DNA of 14,803 nt, from contig JAEUAC010000039.1 of the NCBI GenBank assembly GCA_019695455.1, positions 1 to 14,803 of the forward strand. The letters are read 5' to 3'. Source of the stretch: Methylorubrum extorquens. GTDB lineage: Bacteria; Pseudomonadota; Alphaproteobacteria; Rhizobiales; Beijerinckiaceae. Below, piece after piece: positions 1-6,430 of the stretch (positions are counted from its first letter, which is position 1; every line of letters begins with the position of its first letter). Made by a program: the position numbers and the translations under genes. The notes below the pieces were generated by a model. It searched no databases and was not told where the DNA came from. It saw only the letters and a program-made list of their open reading frames with translations.

Positions 1-1740
1 CGCGGGCTGCGGCTCGATCAGGCCCTGCAGCTGGCCGCGGGCCGCGGCGATCGCGGCGAGCTTCGGCCCCTGATCGGGCGGCACGTAGGTCTCGACGGTC
101 GCGGCCCGCGTCACCTCCGGCAGGGCGGCGAGCCGCGCCGCGATCGGACGCGCGGCCTCGATCGAGGGGGCCAGCACGCTGATCGTGTAGGGCGAGAAGT
201 CGGAGCGTCGGGTGAGGTCGAGGAAGGTCGCGACGGCCTCCGTCTTCTCGCTCCGCAGGTGCATCGGGTTCGCGTCGAATTCCAGCCGGAACAGGAAGGG
301 CGTGCCGAGCAGCACGAGCAGGATGGCCGCCCCGGCGACGAGCTTGCGGTGCGCCAGGATCCAATGGTCGACGGCCGCGAGGCCCGGGGTCTCGACGCTG
401 CGGGTCTCCGGCGGGGGCTTGAGCGCCACGAGCAGCGCCGGCAGCAGCGTGAGGCTCGCCACGAAGGCGATGATCATGCCGACGCCCGTGATCAGGCCGA
501 GCTCGGCCACGCCCTTGAAGCTCGTCGGCAGGAACGAGAAGAAGCCGACCAGGAGCGCCGCGGCGGCGAGCGTGAGCGACCAGCCGATCGCATGGGCGGT
601 CCGCAGCACGGCGGCGCGCGCCTGGTCCAGCTTGTGGCGCTCGTCCCGGTAGCGGACGGCGATCTGGATGCCGAAATCGACGCCGAGGCCCAGGAACAGC
701 GCCGCCACCGCGACCGAGATGACGTTGAAGCGCCCGACCATCAGGAGGCCGGCCGCGACCGTGAGGATGAGGCCCGCCATGGTGGTCGCGAGCACGGCCG
801 CGATGATCTTGCCCGAGCGCAGCGCCAGGAACAGGATCATGGCGATCGCCACGATGGTCAGCCCGAGATGGAGGGGCGCGCCCTCCTCGATCGTGGCGAA
901 TTCCTCGTCCGCCAGGGACGCCGCCCCGGTGAGCCGCACCTCGAAACCGTTCGCCGCCGTGAGGCCGAGCCCGCGCGCCGCGTCCCGGATCCGGGTGGTC
1001 GCGGCCGCGCCGGGCTGCAGGGCCTCGTAGTCCAGCACGGGATCGACGAGCACGAAGCGCCGCAGCTCCGAGGGTTCGGGGGGCTTGCCGGAGAGAAGCT
1101 GTTGCCAGGAGAACCGGGCGGGCTCGCCGGCCAGCACCTTGGCCACCGTGCCGTCCACCTGGTCCAGCAGCGCCGTTTGGCCCTCCAGCGCGCCCTGCCC
1201 GGCGCCGAGCCGGAGCAGCCGCATGAGGCCGCGCAGCGACGGGTCGCCGCTGAGGGCGAGCAGCGTCGGCTGCTGCTCCGTGAGCTGCTTCAGCGTCGCC
1301 TCGACCTGCTCCAAGGGGAGGAAGAGGAGACCGCTCCGGTCGAAGAAGGGGCCGCCGTCCGGGCGCCAGGCGGCCCGGATCGCCGTCGACGCGCCGGGCT
1401 TGCCGAGTTCGGCCGTGAGGCGGGCGGCCGCGCCGTCCGCCGCCTCGGGCGTCTGCCCGTCCACGACGACCAGGATGACCTTCGCGAGTTGCGGGAAGGC
1501 CTCGTAGAAGGTGCGCTTGTTCTTCAGCCAGTCGGAATCGGCCTGGAGGAGCTGGTCCGTCTCGGTCGTGATGGCGAAGCGGGTCGCGGCCACGTAGGCG
1601 CCCGCCACCGTCAGCAGCGCGAACAGCACGATCACCGGCCAGGGCCGTCCGACCGCGAAAGCGACCAGGTGCTCGGCCCATCGGGTCGGGTCGAAGCGGC
1701 CCGGCGCCGCCTGGGCAGCGTTCGTCGGTTCGGCACTCAC
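1..1740 (-). CDS. hpnN: Hopanoid transporter HpnN (RND/MMPL family), C-terminus cut by window edge
   Basis: This is an inner-membrane RND-family exporter believed to move hopanoids toward the outer membrane. I see 580 codons from a GTG start; the family is usually around 850-890 aa, so the last third lies outside the window. After a short cytoplasmic tail comes TM1 (about residues 34-52), then a large periplasmic domain (about 55-285). Next is a block of hydrophobic segments from about 290 to 440 with the typical MMPL stretch GLGVDFGIQIAVRYRDE (about 350-366). A further TM follows at about 465-485, then the start of the second periplasmic domain (FDANPMHLRSEKTEA), a stretch I associate with HpnN rather than generic MMPL lipid exporters. 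AGGA lies about 10 nt before the GTG, a rather long spacing. The DUF2147 gene lies 102 nt upstream on the same strand and could be co-transcribed. Family is confident; hopanoid specificity is inferred from resemblance. Confidence 0.88.
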   Translation of the reverse strand, partial: MSAEPTNAAQAAPGRFDPTRWAEHLVAFAVGRPWPVIVLFALLTVAGAYVAATRFAITTETDQLLQADSDWLKNKRTFYEAFPQLAKVILVVVDGQTPEAADGAAARLTAELGKPGASTAIRAAWRPDGGPFFDRSGLLFLPLEQVEATLKQLTEQQPTLLALSGDPSLRGLMRLLRLGAGQGALEGQTALLDQVDGTVAKVLAGEPARFSWQQLLSGKPPEPSELRRFVLVDPVLDYEALQPGAAATTRIRDAARGLGLTAANGFEVRLTGAASLADEEFATIEEGAPLHLGLTIVAIAMILFLALRSGKIIAAVLATTMAGLILTVAAGLLMVGRFNVISVAVAALFLGLGVDFGIQIAVRYRDERHKLDQARAAVLRTAHAIGWSLTLAAAALLVGFFSFLPTSFKGVAELGLITGVGMIIAFVASLTLLPALLVALKPPPETRSVETPGLAAVDHWILAHRKLVAGAAILLVLLGTPFLFRLEFDANPMHLRSEKTEAVATFLDLTRRSDFSPYTISVLAPSIEAARPIAARLAALPEVTRAATVETYVPPDQGPKLAAIAAARGQLQGLIEPQPA

Positions 1741-1816
1741 GATCGGTCGGTCCTGCGGGCCGCACGGCGCGGCCGGGCGGCCGCGCGGGCCGTACCGGCG
1801 CTGCTTAAAGCCAATC

Positions 1817-1838
1817 GGCCGCGATGGCGACCGCGGCC
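1817..1838 (-). terminator. Possible weak hairpin between DUF2147 gene and hpnN
   Basis: Perfect 7-bp arms (GGCCGCG / CGCGGCC) around an 8-nt loop begin 5 nt past the stop of the DUF2147 gene. On the minus strand they are followed by GATTGGCTTTAA, which is only mildly T-rich. It could attenuate read-through into hpnN, but in such GC-rich DNA a short hairpin may also mean nothing. Confidence 0.25.
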
Positions 1839-1842
1839 CGCG

Positions 1843-2427
1843 CTATTGCTTGGCGGGCGCGGGCGCGGGCCGGCGCGGCTGCGCCGCGCCCGTCGAGCCG
1901 GTGGCGGCCGGCTTCGCCCATTCGGGATCGGCCAGCGGGCCGCCCGGCAGGCCGGTCGCGGCCGCGAGCTGGCCCGGCGCCGTGTCCGACCTGCGGGTCC
2001 AGGTCTGGGTCGCGCAGAGCACCGCCAGGAGGCAGCCGCGCACCTTCAGCTCGTCCTGCTTCGCCAGCCAGACGCCGACCTCGTAGGAGCGGCCGTCCTC
2101 GGAATTGTAGATCATGCCCTCGAACCGGTCCTCGCCCGGCTTGAGGCCCATGATGAGCTGGTGGCCGAGCAGCGGACGCGCCGTCTTGCGGCGGTCGGAG
2201 TTCTTGAGGTCCGTCTTCGGGCTGCCGTTCTCGTTGGCGGGCTTGTCGAGCCACACGACGAAGCCGCAGATGTTCTCGTTCGTCGGGCCGCACTTCTCGA
2301 GCCGGATGCGCGCGCGTCCGTCCTCCGTCAGGTAGGTGCCGGAGGGGTCCCGGGGCATCGAAGAGGCGGTGGAGGCGCCGAGAACCATCCCGGCGAGGGC
2401 GATGCCGCCCGCAAGTGCCTGTCTCAT
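1843..2427 (-). CDS. Secreted DUF2147 domain protein
   Basis: The 194-aa product starts at the ATG preceded by TAGGAT at normal Shine-Dalgarno distance. A signal peptide covers about residues 1-23 (MRQALAGGIALAGMVLGAST, then a cut near SSM). The mature part opens with DPSGTYLTEDGRARIRLEKC and contains the DUF2147 hallmarks: a GxY/W start, the paired cysteines of CGPTNENIC (46 and 54), VVWLDKPANENG, and the GMIYNSEDGRSYEVGVWL strand pair (about 104-121). Two more cysteines (132, 138) could form a second disulfide in the periplasm. The last 45 residues are a Pro/Ala-rich tail unlike the domain. The function of DUF2147 is not established; the fold is thought to be a small beta-barrel. It sits directly upstream of hpnN on the same strand, so an envelope role is plausible but unproven. 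Confidence 0.85.
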   Translation of the reverse strand: MRQALAGGIALAGMVLGASTASSMPRDPSGTYLTEDGRARIRLEKCGPTNENICGFVVWLDKPANENGSPKTDLKNSDRRKTARPLLGHQLIMGLKPGEDRFEGMIYNSEDGRSYEVGVWLAKQDELKVRGCLLAVLCATQTWTRRSDTAPGQLAAATGLPGGPLADPEWAKPAATGSTGAAQPRRPAPAPAKQ

Positions 2428-2558
2428 GTGGATCCTACCGTTAGTACGCGACCGCGGCCGCGCTGGCGCCGTCGGCCGTCCGGCCAGCCATGACCGGAGG
2501 CTTGTGTCGAGACGATGGCCGAGCCGGGGGTGCCCGTCCGCAAATGCTGGGCGGATGG

Positions 2559-3299
2559 TTAACGGGCGGCCGGACGCGGCGTCAGCGCCTTCATGGCGGC
2601 GACGTCGAAGGGCTCGCGGACGACGGAGTTCTCGAACACGGTCGTCTTGATCCCCGTCTCGAAATCGTAGGAGACCGACCGGGGCGCGAGCCCCGAGGGG
2701 GCCGGGCTCGGGGCCGCGATGCCCGGGGCCGGCGCGGCGGGCGAGGCCGCCAGCACCGGCGGACGCGCGGGCGCGGCCTCGGCGGCACCGACGAGAGCCG
2801 GCAGGGCGGCGGACTTCGCGGGCTCCGGCTCGCTCGGCCGCGCGACGAGGATCGTCGCATGCGCCGTCAGGGCCTCCTTCAGCCGCGCGAGCCGCTCGTC
2901 CGGGATCGCGGGGTCGGGAAAGGGCTCGGCCAGGCTCGCGACGGTGCGCGGGATCGCGGCGGTGGTTTCCGGCCCGTCGGACCGGCCGGCATCCCGCACC
3001 AGCCCTTCCACGGAGGGCACGGGCGGCAGCGGTGCGGTCTCGGGCTCGTCGTCGACCACGACCGGAGCACGCGCCACGCGCCGGAAGCGGCGGGACGCGC
3101 TCCCGGCGCCGCCCTTCGGGAACTGGCCCGTGATCCACACGCCGTTAACGCGCTTGCGGGTATAGAAGGATGCCGCCTCGGCCTCGCCGAACGCGAGGGG
3201 GCCGAGCAAAGCGGCGATGAAGCCGAGCACCGCGATCCGGGCCACGCCACGCGGCGCCCCCGAACGGCCGATGCCCCTTACGCGGGCACGCCTGTTCAT
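2559..3299 (-). CDS. Secreted protein of unknown function with low-complexity centre
   Basis: I do not recognise this 246-aa protein. I chose the ATG at 3299 because it gives a sensible export signal: an Arg-rich n-region (MNRRARVRGIGRSGAPRG), a hydrophobic core at about 20-38 and a cut after GEAEA (about 42). The frame stays open upstream to a possible start at 3365. The Shine-Dalgarno before 3299 is weak (AAAGCCGG). The mature N-terminus (SFYTRKRVNGVWITGQFP, about 44-61) and the C-terminus (about 208-246, with YDFETGIKTTVFENSVVREP) look well structured. Roughly residues 65-205 between them are Ala/Pro/Glu-rich and disordered-looking. No enzymatic motif is visible. It is likely periplasmic or surface-exposed. 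The DUF2147 gene lies 131 nt downstream on the same strand. Confidence 0.7.
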   Translation of the reverse strand: MNRRARVRGIGRSGAPRGVARIAVLGFIAALLGPLAFGEAEAASFYTRKRVNGVWITGQFPKGGAGSASRRFRRVARAPVVVDDEPETAPLPPVPSVEGLVRDAGRSDGPETTAAIPRTVASLAEPFPDPAIPDERLARLKEALTAHATILVARPSEPEPAKSAALPALVGAAEAAPARPPVLAASPAAPAPGIAAPSPAPSGLAPRSVSYDFETGIKTTVFENSVVREPFDVAAMKALTPRPAAR

Positions 3300-3318
3300 A
3301 CCGGCTTTGTCGCCGATC

Positions 3319-3344
3319 CGAATCGCATGCGCAAGTCGCGAATC
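3319..3344 (-). promoter_or_regulatory. Paired GATTCG (GANTC) sites upstream of the unknown secreted protein
   Basis: Read on the minus strand, GATTCG occurs twice, at 3344-3339 and 3324-3319. The copies are 20 bp apart and in the orientation of the gene starting at 3299. GANTC is the target of the alphaproteobacterial methyltransferase CcrM. The flanks (TGATTCG and CGATTCG) fit the YGAKTCK motif that I recall for the Caulobacter regulator GcrA. The sites are seen directly; regulation is inferred. Confidence 0.35.
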
Positions 3345-3390
3345 ACGTCCGTACGATCGGCGCAAGTGACCGGAAGGCCCGGCACCCGCT

Positions 3391-3415
3391 ATCCCCAGAC
3401 TTCACCCCTGGGGAT
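3391..3415. repeat. Perfect 8-bp inverted repeat, 9-nt spacer
   Basis: ATCCCCAG (3391-3398) and CTGGGGAT (3408-3415) are exact reverse complements. The repeat lies between the stop of pxpA and the start of the unknown secreted protein, about 92 bp upstream of the latter. It could be an operator or part of a 3' hairpin; there is no T-run on either side. Confidence 0.4.
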
Positions 3416-3441
3416 CGTCGTGCGGCCGCCCGGCCCGAACC

Positions 3442-3463
3442 GCGGCCGCGATGCCGCGGCCGC
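3442..3463 (-). terminator. GC-rich hairpin downstream of pxpA
   Basis: Perfect 9-bp arms (GCGGCCGCG / CGCGGCCGC) with a 4-nt loop start 29 nt past the pxpA stop. An outer CGCCCGG/CCGGGCG pair could lengthen it. No U-tract follows, so it is a terminator or RNA-stabilising candidate rather than a canonical intrinsic terminator. Confidence 0.35.
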
Positions 3464-3492
3464 CGGGCGTCCTTCCGTGCGCGGAAAGCGGT

Positions 3493-4257
3493 TCAGACGG
3501 CGCGGAACGGCCTGATGGCGATTCCGGCCGCCTCCAGCGTCTCGCGGACGCGGCGGGCCATGGCGACCGCCGTCGCGCCGTCGCCGTGGACGCAGATCGT
3601 CTCGATCCGGGCCGGCAGACGCTTGCCGGACGCCGCGATCACGGCGCCCTCCCGCACCATGGCGAGCACGCGGCCCGCGGCCTCGTCGGCGTCGTGGAGG
3701 ATCGAGCCGGGCTTCTTGCGGCTCATCAGGCGACCGTCGTCCTCGTAGGCCCGGTCGGCGAAGATCTCGGCCGCGGAGGCGAGGCCGTATTCCTCCGCCG
3801 CCCTCTCGGTCGGCAGGCCCGGCATGGTCACGTAGACGAGGGAGGGATCGACGGCCCGGATGGCGCGGCCGATCGCGCGCGCGATCTCGGGATCGTCCTG
3901 GGACATGTTGCCGAGCGCGCCGTGCGCCTTCACGTGCGTCACCGTGTGGCCGGCCAGCGTCGCGCAGGCCTGCATGGCGCCGATCTGGTAGGCCACCATG
4001 CGCTCGATCTCCGGCATCGTGTCGCCGACGATGGTGCGGCGGCCGAACCCGGCGAGGTCGTTGAAGCCCGGATGGGCGCCGATCGCGACGCCCTTCTCCT
4101 TCGCCATCCGGGCCGTCTCGACCATGACGTTCGGATCGCCGCCGTGGAAGCCGCAGGCGACGTTGGCGGACGTGATGACGTCCATCATGGCGGCGTCGTC
4201 GCCGAGCGACCAGCGCCCGAAGCTCTCGCCCATGTCGCAGTTGAGATCGACCTGCAT
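3493..4257 (-). CDS. pxpA: 5-oxoprolinase subunit A (LamB/YcsF family)
   Basis: This is the PxpA subunit of the PxpABC complex, which hydrolyses 5-oxoproline (pyroglutamate) to glutamate using ATP in the cytoplasm. The 254-aa length matches the family. Family motifs run in order: LNCDMGESFG (about 4-13), ANVACGFHGGDP (about 31-42), AIGAHPGFND (about 58-67), THVKAHGALGN (about 107-117) and the late CVHGD near the end, with the metal/substrate-binding Asp and His residues present. I chose the ATG at 4257 because AGGAG lies about 8 nt upstream. A GTG three codons earlier (4266) would sit almost on that Shine-Dalgarno. Neither pxpB nor pxpC is next to it. It follows pncB on the same strand after 67 nt containing two hairpins. 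Confidence 0.92.
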   Translation of the reverse strand: MQVDLNCDMGESFGRWSLGDDAAMMDVITSANVACGFHGGDPNVMVETARMAKEKGVAIGAHPGFNDLAGFGRRTIVGDTMPEIERMVAYQIGAMQACATLAGHTVTHVKAHGALGNMSQDDPEIARAIGRAIRAVDPSLVYVTMPGLPTERAAEEYGLASAAEIFADRAYEDDGRLMSRKKPGSILHDADEAAGRVLAMVREGAVIAASGKRLPARIETICVHGDGATAVAMARRVRETLEAAGIAIRPFRAV

Positions 4258-4280
4258 GTTCCTCACTCCTGAAGACCGAG

Positions 4281-4324
4281 CCGCGGCCGGCGGGGCCGCG
4301 GGATCGGCGTGCCGGACGTCCGGC
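4281..4324 (-). repeat. Two tandem inverted repeats between pncB and pxpA
   Basis: The first is a perfect 14-bp palindrome (GCCGGACGTCCGGC, 4311-4324) touching the pncB stop codon. The second has 8-bp perfect arms (CCGCGGCC / GGCCGCGG, 4281-4301) with a 5-nt loop. Both would form RNA hairpins in the pncB-pxpA intergenic transcript. They may mark the pncB 3' end or set the expression ratio of the two genes. There is no U-tract. Confidence 0.4.
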
Positions 4325-5617
4325 CTAGACGAGAACCGGCTGCGCGGCCCGGGCCTCTGCGCCGAAGAGGCGGCGATAGCGCTCGACCTCCCCGCGCGGA
4401 CCCATGGCCTTGGTCGGATTGTCCGAGAGCTTCACCGTCGGGCGGCCGTCGGCGGAGATGACCTTGCAGACGATCGAGAGCGGGTCGAGCTGCCCGTCGG
4501 GCGCGAGGCCGCGGAAGTCGTTCGTGAGGAGCGTGCCCCAGCCGAAGCCCATGCGGACCCGGCCGTGGAAATGGCGATGGATGCGCTCGATCGTGTCGAT
4601 GTCGAGGCCGTCCGAGAAGATGACGAGCTTCGTCAGCGGATCCTCGCCGCGCGAGATCCAGAAGTCGATCGCCTCCTCGCCACCCTCGATCGGGTCCTTG
4701 GAATCGACGCGGATGCCGGTCCAGCGCGCGATCCAGTCGGGCGCGTCGTGGAGGAAGCGGGTCGTGCCGTAGGTGTCCGGCAGGATCACGAGCAGGTTGC
4801 CCTGGTAGTCCTCCTGCCAGTCGGCGAGCACACCGTAGGGAGCCGCCAGCGCGTCGCGGTCGGTCTCGGCGAGCGCCGTGTAGACCATGGGCAGTTCGTG
4901 GGCGTTCGTGCCGATCGCCTCCACCTCGCGACGGAGCGCGATGAGGCAGTTGGACGTGCCGAGGAACGCCGGCCCCAGCCCCTCGTTCATGGCCTGGACG
5001 CACCAGTCCTGCCACAGGAAGCCGTGCCGGCGGCGCGTGCCGAAATCGGAGATGGAGAGGCCGGGCAAGGCCTTGAGCCGCTGGATCTTCTCCCAGACCC
5101 GCGTCATGGCGCGGGCGTACAGGACCTGCAGTTCGAACTTTCCCATGCCGCGCGTCACGCCGCGGGAGCGCAGCTCGTTCAGGATCGCGAGAGAGGGGAT
5201 CTCCCACATCGTGGTCTCGATCCACGGACCGTGGAAGGTGAGCTCGTACTGGCCGTCGATGCGCTCGAGCTCGTAGTCCGGGAAGCGGAAGTTCTCGAGC
5301 CAGGCGAGGAAGTCCGGCGAGAACATCTGCCGCTGGCCGTAGAAGGTGTTGCCGCGCAGCCAGGTGGATTCGCCGCGCGAGAGCGACAGCGACCGGACGT
5401 GGTCCAGCTGTTCCTTCAGCTCTCCGAGGTCGATGTAGTCGGCGAGGCGGACGCGCTTCGTCCGGTTCTTGATGCCGAAGGTGACCTTCACGTCCCGGTG
5501 GCGACGGAAGATCGTCTGCGCCATCAGGAGCTTGTAGAAATCCGTGTCGATCACGGACCGGACGATCGGATCGATCTTCCAGGCGTGGTTGTAGACACGA
5601 GTGGCGATGTCGACCAT
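4325..5617 (-). CDS. pncB: Nicotinate phosphoribosyltransferase
   Basis: This cytoplasmic enzyme joins nicotinate to PRPP to give nicotinate mononucleotide, the first step of the Preiss-Handler NAD salvage route, with ATP hydrolysis through a phospho-histidine. The 430 aa agree with the family (about 400-440). Hallmarks are DTDFYKLLMAQ (24-34), SDFGTRRRHGF (190-200), LGTSN (219-223), GTNAHELPMVYTA (236-248, with His240 as the expected phosphorylated residue), LPDTYGTTRFL, and the SDGLD phosphate-binding segment near residue 345. The ATG is preceded by AGGGGCG at a suitable distance. It sits between a stress-type flavin-fold protein gene upstream (124 nt) and pxpA downstream. I see no sign of damage. 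Confidence 0.96.
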   Translation of the reverse strand: MVDIATRVYNHAWKIDPIVRSVIDTDFYKLLMAQTIFRRHRDVKVTFGIKNRTKRVRLADYIDLGELKEQLDHVRSLSLSRGESTWLRGNTFYGQRQMFSPDFLAWLENFRFPDYELERIDGQYELTFHGPWIETTMWEIPSLAILNELRSRGVTRGMGKFELQVLYARAMTRVWEKIQRLKALPGLSISDFGTRRRHGFLWQDWCVQAMNEGLGPAFLGTSNCLIALRREVEAIGTNAHELPMVYTALAETDRDALAAPYGVLADWQEDYQGNLLVILPDTYGTTRFLHDAPDWIARWTGIRVDSKDPIEGGEEAIDFWISRGEDPLTKLVIFSDGLDIDTIERIHRHFHGRVRMGFGWGTLLTNDFRGLAPDGQLDPLSIVCKVISADGRPTVKLSDNPTKAMGPRGEVERYRRLFGAEARAAQPVLV

Positions 5618-5680
5618 CGCGACGCCCCTGCACGCCCGGCGAGGCCGGGCCGGAGGCCGCAGCTTCGCGCAGAGGCGGCG

Positions 5681-5701
5681 GGCCGAGTCAAGAACTCGGC
5701 C
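5681..5701. repeat. Perfect 8-bp inverted repeat between the flavin-fold gene and pncB
   Basis: GGCCGAGT and ACTCGGCC are separated by a 5-nt loop, 41 nt past the stop of the upstream gene and 64 nt before pncB. On the minus strand there is no following T-run. It could be a 3' hairpin of the upstream gene or an operator for pncB. It contains a GAGTC site. Confidence 0.4.
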
Positions 5702-5741
5702 GCATGGGGGAGAGCGCCGCGCGGGCCCTCCCCGGTCCGGC

Positions 5742-6251
5742 TCAGGCCGTGAGGCTGACCTTCTTGTTGTCGGACAGCTCGTACGGGGGCTCGCCCGTGA
5801 TGACGGCCTTCGCGTAGCCGTAGATCTGCATCACCGTGCGGGACGGGCCGTCCCAGTACTCGCCACCGGACGGATGCACGCGGATGAGCGCGATGTCCGG
5901 ATCGTCCGTGCCCTTCGGGAACCAGGTCCGGAGCCCTTCGCTCCAGAGCTCCTTCACCTTGGCCGTGTCGGTCACGATCTCGGCCTTGCCCGACACGGAC
6001 ACGTAATTCTGTCCCGACGGGTCTGAATAGGCGAGGTTGACCTCGGAATCGCGCGACAGCTCCTGCACCTTCGGCGTGCGCTGGCGCGTGAAGAACCAGA
6101 GGTCGCCGGATTCGTCCGCCTTGTGGCTCCACATGGGCCGGCTGTGCAGCGTGCCGTCCGGCTCGACGGTCGTCATCATGGCGATCTTCACGTCGGCGAT
6201 GAGCTCGTAGAGCTTCTTCGCTCCCTCGTGATGGGTGTGGTCGTGGGCCAT
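5742..6251 (-). CDS. Pyridoxamine 5'-phosphate oxidase-fold protein (general stress protein 26 type)
   Basis: The 169-aa cytoplasmic protein has the split-barrel FMN-binding fold of the 'general stress protein 26' group. Recognisable parts are the N-terminal helix followed by VKIAMMTTVEPDGTLHSRPM (21-40), the WFFTRQRTPKVQEL strand-helix, YVSVSGKAEIV (83-93), LWSEGLRTWFPKG (102-114) and EYWDGPS (131-137). Members bind FMN or a related flavin; the substrate is generally unknown, so I assign no reaction. A His-rich start (AHDHTHHEG) is unusual but short. The Shine-Dalgarno is strong (GGGAGG). The gene is divergent from mrp across a 179-bp gap and reads toward pncB. Confidence 0.88.
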   Translation of the reverse strand: MAHDHTHHEGAKKLYELIADVKIAMMTTVEPDGTLHSRPMWSHKADESGDLWFFTRQRTPKVQELSRDSEVNLAYSDPSGQNYVSVSGKAEIVTDTAKVKELWSEGLRTWFPKGTDDPDIALIRVHPSGGEYWDGPSRTVMQIYGYAKAVITGEPPYELSDNKKVSLTA

Positions 6252-6353
6252 TCGGTCTCCCTCCCCAGGCCGCGCAGGCGGCGTCTCGGTGTCGGGCGGG
6301 GAACGGCTGGGCGAAAGGATGGTTTCCGACGCTCCGCATCAAACGGCCGTGCG

Positions 6354-6396
6354 CGGGCCCGGTCGGCGCCACGCGGCGCTTGGGTGGCCGGGCCCG
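6354..6396 (+). promoter_or_regulatory. Hairpin in the mrp upstream region
   Basis: Perfect 9-bp arms (CGGGCCCGG 6354-6362 and CCGGGCCCG 6388-6396) enclose a second small hairpin (GCGCC-ACGC-GGCGC, 6366-6379). It ends 34 nt before the GTG start of mrp and 21 nt before its Shine-Dalgarno. It may be a leader structure for mrp or a dyad in the divergent control region. Pairing is seen; role is inferred. Confidence 0.35.
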
Positions 6397-6430
6397 ATCC
6401 CGTAAGCGGAAGCCGGCGAAGGAGACGCAC

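Noticed and set aside
259..2493. Plus-strand open frame of 744 codons
   Set aside because: It runs antisense to hpnN and the DUF2147 gene, is dominated by Arg, Glu, Gly and Ala, and has no recognisable domain or ribosome-binding site. In GC-rich DNA the antisense frame of a real gene is often open.
2526..2568. Possible terminator hairpin after the unknown secreted protein
   Set aside because: Short arms (GCCCG/CGGGC and TCCGC/GCGGA) with a 7-nt bulge and no T-run; too weak to call.
1843..3138. 431-codon minus-strand frame that appears to fuse extra sequence to DUF2147
   Set aside because: The upstream part overlaps the unknown secreted protein gene out of frame. The ATG at 2427 has a good ribosome-binding site and starts a proper signal peptide.
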